Shown here: positions 1 to 10,550 of the stretch, piece after piece
Layout of the letters: each line of letters starts with the position of its first letter
Position numbering within the stretch: the first letter of the stretch is position 1
Origin: Gordius sp. MW1
Taxonomy: Eukaryota; Nematomorpha; Gordioida; Gordea; Gordiidae
Direction: 5' to 3'
Assembly: GCA_964036665.1 (NCBI GenBank)
Contig: OZ038530.1
Span: 20,792,001-20,856,000, forward strand
DNA: 64,000 nucleotides
Translations under genes and position numbers: made by a program
The notes under the pieces: generated by a model
What the model saw: only the letters and a program-made list of their open reading frames with translations
The model's database searches: none
What the model was told of the DNA's origin: nothing

Positions 1-5
1 AGGTA

Positions 6-1746
6 GTGGAAGCACTCAATCGGAGAAGGATAGATATATGCTGCATACAGGAGACAAGGTGGAAAGGAGAGGGTGCTAGGATGATGGGAGCCATTGGTGC
101 GCGGTATAAATTCTACTGGCAAGGGCACAAGGATGGAAAAGCTGGTATAGGAATACTTGTCGCTGAGAAATGGGTGGACAAAGTTATCGATGTCAAGCGA
201 TGGAATGACCGGATTATAGTTATAAAGATGGCGATGGGAGAATGGCTATTCAACGTTATATCGGCCTACGCCCCTCAAGTAGGAAGAAGCGATGAAGAAA
301 AAGACATTTTCTGGGATCGTCTGATGGAAATTACTTCCCACCCTCAAGAATCAATTATTTTAGGCGGGGATCTAAACGGACATGTTGGCGCGAATATCGA
401 TGGTTATGAAGGTGTCCATGGTGGTCACAGCTACGGAACCAGGAACACGGAGGGGGAACGCATTCTGGATTTGGGGACGCTACTCAGATGGTTATATGCA
501 ATACTTTCTTCAAGAAAGAAGACAGGAAGCTTATAACCTATGAATCGGGCACCCTCAAAAGTACTGTCGATTATATGATGGTCAAAAAATCGGACAGATG
601 TATGGTGAAAAACGTCAAGGTTGTCCCTGGGGAAGAATGCGTGACACAACACCGTCTTATTTTTGGGGATCTCGTAATGAAGGGGCTTATAAATCCAAAG
701 AAACGCTATATCCCGAGACTCAAGGTGTGGTGTTTGAAAGATGATACTCAAAAGAGGGATTTTGCCGAAGCACTTGATGGAACCTCAGTGGAGATGGCGA
801 AGAACGTAAACGACAAATGGACGGCTATGAAGAATGCTTGGCTTGACACAACATCGCGCGTTTGTGGTTGGACAAAGGGGCCCCCAAGACATAAGGAAAC
901 TTGGTGGTGGAACTCTGAGGCGGCTAAAGCTATCGAAGATAAAAGGCGTTGCTATAAAGTCTGGCATGAATCTCAACAAAGGTGCGATAAGGTTACGTAT
1001 CAAGAGGCTAAAAGAATTGCAAGAAGGACCGTCTCCAGAATAAAGGAAACAAAAAGATGCGAGTTTGCTCTACGCCTTGACTCAGAGGAAGGGAAGAAAA
1101 ACATGTTTCGTGTAGCCAAACAAATGGCGAAAGAACGACTCGATGTTGTGGCGACTAAATGCGTTAAAACGCCGGCGGGTAACATCATCTCCCATGGCGA
1201 TGGAATCAAAAAAGTTTGGAAAGACTATATGAAACGACTCTTAAACGAAGAGAATACCTGGGACAATGACGTTGTTTGTGATAAAGTTGAGGGACCCTGC
1301 TGCTGGATTGGGACTGACGAAATTCAGCGTGCCATAAAGAAAACGAAACAAGGTAAAGCGGCAGGCCCAACAGGAATAGTGGCGGAGATGGTAAAAGCTT
1401 CTGGACATTTGGGAGTCGTTTGGCTTACACAGCTGTGTAATGCCATAATTCAGGAAGGGACTATACCTAGCGATTGGAAAAAGAGCGTTATTCTACCAAT
1501 CTACAAAGGAAAAGGCGACCCACTTGACTGCGGATCATATCGGGCTATTAAGCTCCTCGACCAAACTATGAAAGTTATAGAGAGGGTGCTCGAGAAAAGA
1601 ATCCGGGAACAAACGAACATCGACGCTATTCAGTTCGGATTTAAACCAGGGAAAGGGACCACCGATGCCATCTTTATAGTACGACAGATGCAAGAAAAAC
1701 ACCAAGCAAAAGGGAAAAGACTATACTACGCCTTCGTAGACCTAGA
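6..1746 (+). pseudogene. LINE endonuclease and N-terminal half of reverse transcriptase (broken)
   Basis: Frame 1 (6-~475) reads the endonuclease: CIQETRWKG, then SAYAPQVG and GGDLNGHVG, which are motif regions of the exonuclease-endonuclease-phosphatase fold. Near 474-476 a one-base deletion in a G run shifts the reading into the frame carrying positions 488-1746. That second part finishes the endonuclease (STVDYMM, then QHRL) and begins the RT, with the GKAAGPTGI segment and ending at YYAFVDL just before the inserted element. RT catalysis needs the part beyond the insertion. Product before inactivation: an enzyme nicking target DNA and priming reverse transcription of its own RNA. Confidence 0.88.
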
Positions 1747-3280
1747 TTTTCTATTCTTAAATAATAGGAATAGATACGGGGTTTAATTAAACTTTTAGAA
1801 TTTTATTTATCAGGAACTATTGCTGTTAAGTCCTTTAATTTGGTGGTCCTTCCCGGAAAGGGAAGGATATTAACTACAAAATTATATCTACTTTATTTCT
1901 ATCAGAAAGTTATAGAATGAATGAGTAAAAGATCATCTACTACATTAATCGATAATGATAATTAATAATATCTCTTGTCAAGCGAGGTATTCATATATTG
2001 TGTTATCGCCAAATCATTGCAAACGCAGGGTAATACAAAATCGATAATTATAAATAAACAGAGTAATAAGCGATGTGCTATAGTAACCGATAAAAATTGA
2101 TAATCATCGTGATATGGGAGGGGGATGCGTATAACGGTTGGTCTTCTTCGTGATAGATGATAGCTCGGCATCAACATATGCCACACCTCACCTTTTTAAA
2201 TGAAGTTACTAAATTCATACCTTTTGAAATTGACGTTGACCTTTAGATTAATATATATATTGACATCGTTAGATATTGAACTGGATTTGACATTTCGTTT
2301 GACCTTAATATTAATTTTGTAATAAATATGGACTAGGAAATTGATATCGCGTTTGACCGAAAACTAAGGAAGTTTGTTCCTTATTACCTGAGGATAACTC
2401 TAAGAGTTCAGAGCCTCAATAAACCTAAGGTTGACTCATTGTCTGAGTTCAGAGCCTTAATAAACCTAAGGTTGACTCTTTGTCTGAGTTCAGAGCCTTA
2501 ATATTCCAGGATTTAGTTCCCTTATTAACCGGTTTTGTAGCGTTATCGTCCAAATTCTGTTCTATCCTTTTTTCCAAATATTAATATAATCCACTTTATA
2601 AAAATTGTCATTTTCTCTCGACATTGTCAAATTCAAAAAATTTTCTGTCATTTCCTTCTTTCCCAATATTAATATCATTCACTTTATAAAAATTGTCATT
2701 TCCATCATAATATAATCCACTTGACAAAAATCGCCTTTTTAACATTTACTCCTTTCTCTTCTCTGTGGCATATGTTGATGCCGAGCTATCGTCTATCACG
2801 AAGAAGACCAACCGTTATACGCATCCCCCTCCCATATCACGATGATTATCAATTTTTATCGGTTACTATAGCACATCGCTTATTACTCTGTTTATTTATA
2901 ATTATCGATTTTGTATTACCCTGCGTTTGCAATGATTTGGCAATAACACAATATATGAATACCTCGCTTGACAAGAGATATTATTAATTATCATTATCGA
3001 TTAATGTAGTAGATGATCTTTTACTCATTCATTCTATAACTTTCTGATAGAAATAAAGTTGATATAATTTTGTAGTTAATATCCTTCCCTTTCCGGGAAG
3101 GACCACCAAATTAAAGGACTTAACAGCAATAGTTCCTGATAAATAAAATTCTAAAAGTTTAATTAAACCCCGTATCTATTCCTATTATTTAAGAATAGAA
3201 AATTGGTGATAGCGGTGGGATGCGTATAACGGTTGGTCTTCTTCGTGATAGATGATAGCTCGGCATCAACATATGCCACA
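1747..3280. mobile_element. Foldback element with 439-bp inverted arms
   Basis: Inserted between the codons for FVDL and EKAFDR of the RT. CTAGA occurs at 1742-1746 and again at 3281-3285, and removing the insert plus one CTAGA restores the RT frame exactly, so the borders are firm. Left arm 1747-2185 and right arm 2764-3202 are inverted copies of equal length. Unusually, the right side carries 78 further bases (3203-3280) that repeat the inner end of the left arm (ending CATCAACATATGCCACA), so the two outer ends are not inverted copies of each other. The core (2186-2763) is AT-rich with tandem repeats and no coding capacity. I do not recognise the superfamily. Confidence 0.85.
2400..2500. 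repeat. Tandem repeat inside the foldback core
   Basis: A unit of about 41 bp containing GAGTTCAGAGCC and AACCTAAGGTTGACTC occurs about two and a half times. A second looser repeat, around CACTTTATAAAAATTGTCA, occurs near 2590, 2690 and in altered form at 2720. Such internal repeats are common in foldback elements. Confidence 0.7.
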
Positions 3281-4518
3281 CTAGAGAAAGCGTTCGATCG
3301 GGTGCCGCGGGAAGTTGTAAAATGGGCTCTTAGGAAAACAGGTGTGGAAGAATGGTTGGTTACGGCTGTGATGGTTATGTATGACGAATCTCAAACAGCA
3401 GTGAGGACCCACGATGGCGATAGCGAAAGCTTTGAAGTGAAGGTTGGGCTACACCAAGGTTCCGTTTTAAGCCCCCTACTTTTCATACTCGTAATGGAGG
3501 TGGTGACAAAAGAACTGCGAGATGGACTCCCATGGGAACTTTTATACGCCGATGATCTCTTGATAATGGCTGAGAGTGAGGCTGATCTCTTTACACAGAT
3601 ACAAAAATGGAAAAACGGAATGGAGAGAAAGGGCTTAAAAGTTAACATGGGAAAAACAAAGGTAATGTTTGGCGGGAAAAGTACGAAGAGCGCCGAGACA
3701 ACTTGCGCCTGGCCCTGTAGCGTATGTCACAAAGGAGTGGCTAGCAACTCTATACAATGTACAAAATGCCTAGGATGGGTTCACAAAAAATGTAGCGGTG
3801 TGAAAGGAAGTCTTTTATTGGCAAGCCGTACTTTTAGCTGCAAGCCCTGCGTGACAGGACCTCTACCGGATAATGCCATAACCGACTTTAACATCGGTAA
3901 TGGGGAGACGCTAGGAAAAGTTAACACCTTTACCTATCTCGGGGACTCTTTAAGTGCAGATGGAAATGTTGACTCGGCAGTTACAGCAAGGATACGACAA
4001 GCCTGGAAGAAGTTTAGAGAGATGGCCCCTCTTTTGACCGGAAAAGGTGTTTCACTCACTTTAAAGGGTAAAGTCTACGCGGCATGTATTAGAAGTTGTC
4101 TTGTATATGGAAGCGAAACGTGGCCATTAATGTCGATACATAAAGCCAAATTGGAATGCACAGAAATGCGTATGATAAGATGGATGTCAAACGTGTCGCT
4201 ACGGGAAAGAATAACAAGCAATAGACTCAGAAAAGAATCGGGATCGTGCCAATCAACGAGGTCATCCGGAAAAACAGGCTAAGATGGTTTGGACATGTGA
4301 AGCGGAAGAATGACGACGACTGGGTGAAGAGATGTACTTCCCTGGAGGTATCTGGAAAGAAACCGCGCGGGAGGCCGAAATCAACATGGGCCTCTGTTCT
4401 AGCTACCGACATGGAAGCAATGGGTCTGACAAAACAGGATTCGCATGATCGGATAAAATGGAGGAAATGCATTAGGGGAAAACAGGCTAACCCAGGAGAT
4501 CCCGGAAAACGGCCTTAA
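3281..4518 (+). pseudogene. C-terminal half of LINE reverse transcriptase with PHD-like cysteine cluster
   Basis: Continues the RT after the foldback insertion: LEKAFDRVPREVV, then GLHQGSVLSPLLF, then the catalytic YADD (in LLYADDLLIMAE). Next comes a Cys/His cluster (CSVCHKG, CTKCLGWVHKKCSG, FSCKPC) resembling a PHD-type zinc finger, then the thumb (RIRQAWKKFREM, YGSETWPLM) and the C-terminal RLRWFGHVKR and GKKPRGRPKSTW block. A one-base deletion near 4228-4235 moves the last part into another frame (4246-4518). The same region is present in the truncated copy at 43740, where the frameshift falls at a different base, so each copy decayed independently. Confidence 0.9.
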
Positions 4519-4540
4519 AACGATGAAGAAGAAGAAGAAG

Positions 4541-4856
4541 ACTGGAAGAAATATAACAAATATATTTCGTAAAATGCCTTTATTATTTCTTTAACATTGA
4601 AGTCTCCTAAACTTCTTACTTTTAGCTCATACGTAAAAAAATTCAATGTTCTCTAAATATTTATTGAAGGCTTAGCTATTTTTTGGGGAATCTAAATCTA
4701 AGAAACGCATACCAAGCAATATAGTGAAAAGTTGACAAAAACAAATTATTCTCTTTGACCTTTATTAATGGCGAGAAACATGAATAATAATTGATTGAAA
4801 AATTAAAGATTATCCACGATCAAAAGTAAAATTTTAAATATAACCCTTTATTATAG
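4541..4856. other. AT-rich intronic sequence, nothing recognised
   Basis: Lies between the LINE tail and the acceptor of the penultimate Tfb1 exon. I see no ORF or repeat boundary. Confidence 0.5.
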
Positions 4857-5505
4857 CCCTTATACCTGGACCCATTGTGACGGATCTCAAAAATGCGTAC
4901 GTGGCATTAAACGAATTATTGCGACATTTTTACGCTTGCTTCCCAGTCACTAGTCCCCAGCTCGATCGCAAATTAGATCGGATGAAAGAATGCCTAGCTA
5001 ATTTTCATTCGCTTCGCGTTACCGCTATTGAAGACAAAATTCGTAATTCGCCGCACCCCGACCTTAAAGTATGTTGTGCACGGAAAGTTATTAAAAAACT
5101 TGCTTTTGGTGGATTGGGTTTTTTAAACTATGTCGAGTGTTATAGTTTTTTGATTTTAAAAAAATTTTGGGTTTCAAGAATATGTTTTTAGAAAGGGGAA
5201 TTTTAAATTTAAAAAACTGTTTAAAATATTTTTTTGACTTTGAGGGGCTTTGTTGGGATGGGATGCAGATAATTGAAAACATGGTTTCGAGCCAAAACGC
5301 TATACATAATAATCAATAAAAAGAACATTAAATGCAATATAATTTAATTTACTAAATAACTCTAAAAAATTTTATTTTAAAATTTATATTGTTATTGCTA
5401 CAGGTAACGCAACACATAACGATAATGCTTGAAGCTGCCTTCGACAAATATGCGAGGTGGGTAAAGGGGAAAAATACTCGTAACCTATTGCAAAATACCT
5501 ACTAA
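4857..5505 (+). CDS. GTF2H1: TFIIH subunit 1 (p62/Tfb1), last two exons
   Basis: Exons 4857-5068 (acceptor TTATAG, donor GTATGT) and 5404-5505 (acceptor ACAG, stop TAA 5503-5505); the 335-bp intron lies at a phase 0 boundary. The first exon reads NELLRHFYACFPVTSP followed by a KLDRMKECLANFHSL segment, matching the C-terminal region of metazoan p62, where ELLRHFWSCFPV is conserved. The last exon ends in a helix containing VTQHITIMLEAAFDKY, like the end of p62. p62 is a core subunit of TFIIH, which opens promoters and DNA lesions; it contacts TFIIE, activators and XPD/XPB. The exon begins in phase 2, so upstream exons exist left of the window. AATAAA at 5568-5573 is a plausible polyadenylation signal. 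Confidence 0.88.
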
Positions 5506-5567
5506 ACAATCACAATTCCTGTACATTTTTTAAACCGTGTTGAGGACAATCATAATATTGTATCAAA

Positions 5568-5573
5568 AATAAA
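5568..5573 (+). terminator. Polyadenylation signal of Tfb1
   Basis: AATAAA lies 63 bases after the Tfb1 stop codon. Confidence 0.55.
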
Positions 5574-6613
5574 TGTTGTATTTGTTATGTTATCCATTTA
5601 AACTTTATAATAAAAAAGATTTCTTCGATTAATATTTTTATCAGGCTAAAAATACTACTAATCGATGAAGAAAACCCATTAGATTTCAAGGGAAATTAAA
5701 TTAGAGCGAAATAAGTAAGCACTTTGTTAAAAATTTTAGTTTAGCTTAAAGTAAAAAATATAACGCTTTCTTCTATACTTCTGATAGAAGCTGTAGTTTA
5801 ATTTGCTATGCAATTCTCAGGGGTGACTGTCGTACAAAATTCTATTTCACGGAAAGAATTATGTGTAAAGTTTGCGTCGTTATCGAACTATCACACCTGT
5901 CGATGCTCTTAAAAACGGCCAATTTTTGAATTTTGCTTGCAGATCCAAAAGAGTCAAATTATTTCACCAAAAACTAGGCATTTAAAACTGCAAGTCAGAA
6001 TCTACACACGATAATTCAACTCATAAATTCATAACACGATAAATCAGATTGATTAATAATAAATACATTACTCGGTTAGTATTAACGATCGATATATAAT
6101 AATATAGCAATTAACAATTCGTTGGAAATATAACAACACATTATTAGGGCTTTCAAACATTCGGTGAAAAGGGGAAAGGGTGGTGCAGCTACAAGGTGGA
6201 TAGATATAGGTGGTCCCGCACTAAACCGGAGGCAGGTTATGGGAAGATCTAATTTTTTTCCTGAATAAAAAGCTACCCCCGTCCACATAAAATTGATTAT
6301 ACGATGAGAGGAAGGTATGAATATATAATCTAATGTAAACGCGCCTTGATATAACAACGTGCCAAAATGTAACGGGGAATTGTTTTATTACGGTCGAATG
6401 GACAAAGATTCTAATAGATCGTCAAAAATTGACCAATAGTTCCTAGTTTAAGCGTTAGTCAATTCAATGAAACTACGATATCAAAAGCAAAGTGCACGGG
6501 GTTGCAATAATGGTGGGTTCTCTAAATAGCGATTCTTCTAAGATTGATCTATATATATCCCAAATCGCAATTATTTGAGAGCTGAGATGGTGGAGCAAAT
6601 TTTGGGTCGGGTA
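5574..6613. other. Intergenic region between convergent Tfb1 and AdipoR
   Basis: AT-rich with no supported exon. AATAAA on the minus strand at 6384-6389 could serve as the AdipoR polyadenylation signal, about 225 bases after its stop. A short open frame at 6082-6357 has no recognisable content. Confidence 0.5.
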
Positions 6614-9151
6614 TTAGAGGTCGTAGGAACAATGGCCGAGGGATAGTCTGTGTGCAGCCATTTTGGATATACCATAGTAATGCACGAAAGCGGCGCTGAG
6701 CACGAAAACGTGAAATATTTGATGGCTCTGAAACTGTGATACAAAAATATAACGTATAGATATTTGATAAGAGCGGCGTTGTAAGTTAATAATTATCACT
6801 AGGGTGTTTCTTAGAGCCCTGCACGTGACCGGAACCTCGGGTCGGGTTAGGGTTGAAAATTTTATGCTCTCAAGTCGAGTTTGGGTTAAAATTTTTTAAT
6901 ACTTTCAAGTCGGGTTTGGGTTGAAACATTTTAAACGCTTTCGGCTCGGGTTTGGGTTGAAAAAAAGTGACATTGCAGGGTGTACTTTAAATGCAGTGAG
7001 TGGATATTTTGCCTGAAATTTTTTTACTATCAATGAGGGAAGACAGTAAGACATCATTTTCGTAAAACTGGCGCAAAAAAATGAATTCCAATGTGCTTAA
7101 ACATTCTTAAAGGGTGGGGGACAAGAAGATGATGACTCTGTGTATTAATTCTACTTAACCTTACTAGGGCAAATAGAAAATAAAACATGATTTAATAATA
7201 CGCCGTATGTTGTTTTCTATAGCACATGCGATCACTACATGTCAAAATAATATACTAGTGGTGGTAGAGTTGTTAAATTGCTAACTTTCTTCAAACTCCA
7301 GAAGCGAGCACGCACACTGAGTTGCTTATGCGCGTTAGCACAATGAGTGCTCGCTTTTCGGTGCAATAGGCAGAACAGTAGCATATAAAAATGCTCGTAA
7401 GCCGAGCAGAAACTCGAGCAGATGGTAGCTGGAGTTGAAGAAAGTTAGCAATTTAACAACTCTAAGTGGTGGTTTGCTTTGTGGCCACAAGAAAGACAAG
7501 GCCCCCTCCCCCAAAAAAAGACTGACCCTAATGGTCTGGCTATTTTTGTCAAGCATTGAATTATTTTTTAAGAGATTTATTAATAGGAGCATTAGAGGGA
7601 GTTAAAAATAATTATAATTATTATAATAATACTTAAAAGTATTCTTTACAAGGAACAAAAGTTAAATCTATTGAATTATGTCATTAAACCCATCCAGACT
7701 AAGGAGACAAATAACAACACTATTCCTATGTAAAAGCACTAATTTCCATTTGTTTAAATTTAAACTAAAATTTTAACCATAAGGCTTTAGCCAAACCTTG
7801 AACAAGTGAGTCAACTTAATACCTTAACTATTAAAATTATTACATCTACATATTAAATAAAATAAATTTATTCATTTAGGTTAAATCATGCAAAAAATTG
7901 TACCCATAAATCAAATTTTCCAGGAAAAAAACGTTCAGGTACCCTGAAAGCATACATCAAGGTTCCTACGATGTAAAGTAAACCCATTAAGCAGATCCAT
8001 CCCATAACGCCTACAGTAATAGCAGCATAATACCCATTTGCAATGGTGTAATGAATGGCAGGAATTACACCAGAACAACCAAAAGATATGAATAAACCTT
8101 TGAGGAAAAAAAATTTATTTTAGGATATTAAATTTAATCATTATTACCTGCTCTCAACCAACGATAATTTGGATCACCAAATTTTTCCCAAAAAGATATT
8201 ATGAGACATATGATTCCTAGCAGTATAATTAATGTCAAGTAACCAAATTTTATGTATGGCTGACAATAGAAGCTGTAATACAACCATGGTATACATGAAC
8301 CCATAATAAGGAATGTAATGCCACAATAATCTAACCTAGATATAAATAATTTATAATTAAAATTGAGAAATACATTTTTAAAATATCATAAAAAACTAAC
8401 ACAAAGATAACAATAAAAAAAGGTTGATTACCTGCTAAATAATTTACCCATTTTTTCTGAATGGCAAGACATAGTGTGGAATAAAAATGAGAATCCTAGG
8501 CATAATATTGCACTAAAAAAGAAGGAACCAAATACAACTTTCTCTTGCCACAAAATCTGAGTAGACGGGCGTGATAAAAAATAGGATGCTATCACTAAGA
8601 AAGCTATGCATCCTATTAAGAAACATATAAAGATGTGTATGCCAAACTTAAGTGAATATATTTTTTTTAATTATATGCAATATTTACCAAGAAGGTGAGT
8701 CCATATATTTACTGTTTCTGTATGAATCCTGAATATTGATTTAAAACACTGAAGAAAAGATTCCAGCTGTGGTCTATGACCATGCAACAAAAAATCATTG
8801 TCCTGAAGATATCTTGGTAAATTACAAAACTGTGTTGCATGCCATTTATTGGTTTGTACCAATATTCTATGAACTAATTGTTCAGCCCCATCAGCAACCT
8901 CTTGCAACTGTCTTGAAGTAAAAGCCAATAGATCCATATGAGTAGATTCAAATTCAGGGAACTAAATAATACAATTAGACTTTAACTAAAATTACTTGTA
9001 ATTCCCTCACCATTTGTTGATTATCAAAATTGGAATTACTAATGCTTTTCTTTTCATTAAGTAAAGGTTCACATTGTTGTCCAGTAACAGTTTCATCCGT
9101 TTCATTGCTATCATGAACCAAAGTTCGGCGCTCTCTTATTTCATTTTTCAT
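6614..9151 (-). CDS. AdipoR: Adiponectin receptor (PAQR family), six coding exons
   Basis: Exons on the minus strand: 9151-9011, 8961-8688, 8646-8432, 8335-8148, 8097-7904, 6733-6614. AdipoR proteins are seven-pass membrane receptors with a zinc site and ceramidase activity, linked to lipid metabolism. Exon 2 has DNDFLLHGHRP and FKSIFRIHTETVNIWTHLLG, the family hallmark. Exon 3 has WQEKVVFGSFFFSA and FHTMSCHSEK (zinc-ligand His region); exon 5 has IPAIHYTIANG and RVPERFFPGKFDLW; exon 6 has FQSHQIFHVFVLSAAFVHYYG with the two zinc-ligand His. The N-terminus (MKNEIRERR) is variable, as usual. Introns are 49, 41, 96, 50 and 1170 bp. Every phase matches except exon 2/3, where joining GT-AG sites of the 41-bp intron leaves the frame one base off. 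That could be a small indel, a sequence error or an unusual splice. The largest intron holds MITEs. Transcribed divergently from CycY. Confidence 0.9.
6813..6970. repeat. Tandem GGGTTTGGGTTGAAA repeat in AdipoR intron 5
   Basis: Four degenerate units of roughly 35-38 bp built on TCAAGTCGGGTTTGGGTTGAA. The block begins next to AGAGCCCTGCA, an end often seen in hAT-like elements, but I could not find a matching right end. Confidence 0.6.
7265..7464. mobile_element. hAT-type MITE in AdipoR intron 5
   Basis: A 200-bp element with near-perfect inverted ends of about 36 bp, starting TAGAGTTGTTAAATTGC. It is flanked by an exact 8-bp duplication, AGTGGTGG, at 7257-7264 and 7465-7472. The 8-bp duplication indicates hAT transposase. 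It has no coding capacity, so it would be mobilised in trans. Confidence 0.92.
7569..7645. repeat. Short dispersed repeat (GGAGCATTAGAGGG), copy 1
   Basis: Contains TAAGAGATTTATTAATAGG and GAGCATTAGAGGGAGTTAAA. The same ~75-bp unit occurs at 45951-46026, which ends in the inverse, AAATCTCTTA. Both copies lie in introns. The class is unknown; a small inverted-repeat element is likely. Confidence 0.55.
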
Positions 9152-10550
9152 AATGCCAATTAAAAGGGAAAATCACTTAAATAGCTGACTAAAGATATAA
9201 ATGTTGCGAAAATAAACAATCATATGGTTATTGAATACAACCATTTCAACAATTTAATTCTCAATATTGTTAAGCTTCAGACACATTACGACAAATTTAT
9301 ACCTTAAATTGATGTGTATTACACCTATCACATTGTTTTACGAATTGTTGCACATATATTTTCTCATTGTGCCTTAACCAGTTTTATCAACCTTTGTCTA
9401 ACATAGAAATCTGCAACGGGCCGTATTTAATGGTCGATGCGCCGTACCCGTTTTAATCAATGCTCTTCCCTTTTTTATTTTAGATAGTCGTTTAAAGGAC
9501 TTTAGTAAATATTTTTACAGAAGAACCAAAGAAAACACCGTAAATTCGCACAGCAGTCCTTTATTTATACAATAAATACCCCTAAGCTTTCATGCCACTC
9601 CCCAGAACTATTATATTAAAGCCCGATTCTAATGTATAGAGGTCAATTTGATTTTCAGAATATCGTCTACTTTGCTCCAAAAGACGATCCATATCACAAC
9701 AATACATTTATGGTCTACTGTCATATTTAATTAATTAATTAAAAAGGATCAGATATAAGATTCTGCAAATTTTAAAGAAATTTTAGTTTAATATTAGGTA
9801 ATATATTTTAATCTAAAATTAAATCATATCGACTTAAAAAAATTATAAATTCCCCTATTCTTGTACATTTGGTGCCCTGTCCCAGCCGCCCAATCTCAAC
9901 CCGGCCAAATTTTATAGATTTCTTTGCCCCAACATGAGGCCCAAATGGCCCCGAATTAAATCAAGACAACAAACCATTTAAAAAGTAAAACTTATTTAAA
10001 ACCACTCGATATAAAATAAATATCTTCGTACAGTATATTTAAAAGGGCTTTTGAACTCCAGCGTTTTCTCTTGTTTATGATAGTTTTTGATCTAAATAAT
10101 ATTATTTGTTTTGAAGCCTCTAATGAAGTTTTTCTACTTAAATTCAATTAAATAAACAGTAGCTACTTTGTTTTAAACTTGTCCTTGCTTACGAATAACA
10201 ATCAATCCATTATATATTTATGGTAAAATAATTTCCAAATGCAGTACTTTTAAAGATATTAAACCAGACGCGGTTCAGATCAATAGTAAAATTTGGGTGC
10301 GGATTGGGCTCAGACAAATTTTTAATAAAAACGTCTAGGAAAATTCATTTAGCAAGGCTCTATACAGAGTTCAGGTGTTTGTAAAATTAAGAAGCATTTT
10401 TTTAAGAACGCTCAGCTGTTAAATAAAAGTTCGCATTGTTAGACGAGGTAAATATCTCTTGATTTTATAATTTATTCTTTGTATTTAAAAAATTTTAACG
10501 TACTATATTAAAATTATGCTTTGTAAAAATTTTGAAAAACATTTAGTCAA
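9152..10550. other. Divergent promoter region between AdipoR and CycY
   Basis: Holds the 5' flanks of both genes, probably with untranslated first exons, none of which I can place. A CCGGCC/CCCGAATT-rich stretch at 9880-9960 and a CGGATTGGGCTCAG stretch near 10300 look like decayed repeat ends. No coding region is visible. Confidence 0.45.

Larger units (their letters stand above)
1..4540 (+). mobile_element. RTE-like non-LTR retrotransposon, copy 1, split by a foldback insertion
   Basis: A LINE encoding an apurinic-type endonuclease followed by reverse transcriptase. The window opens inside the endonuclease, so the 5' end lies outside. The coding region runs on across a foldback insertion at 1747-3280 and ends near 4518, followed by a short GAA-rich tail (about 4524-4540). 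The order endonuclease, RT, C-terminal RWFGHVKR/GRP motif, plus a microsatellite-like tail, fits RTE or RTE-like clades. The clade is my inference from motifs and was not tested by a tree. The copy is dead: two frameshifts plus the insertion. The next host exon to the right (4857) needs an upstream exon that lies outside the window, so this LINE probably sits in a Tfb1 intron. Confidence 0.9.

Noticed and set aside
431-751. Minus-strand open frame of 106 codons
   Set aside because: It is the antisense of the LINE endonuclease and has no family content.
1962-2987. Two near-identical short open frames (1962-2186 minus, 2721-2987 plus)
   Set aside because: They are the same sequence in the two inverted arms of the foldback element; no known domain.
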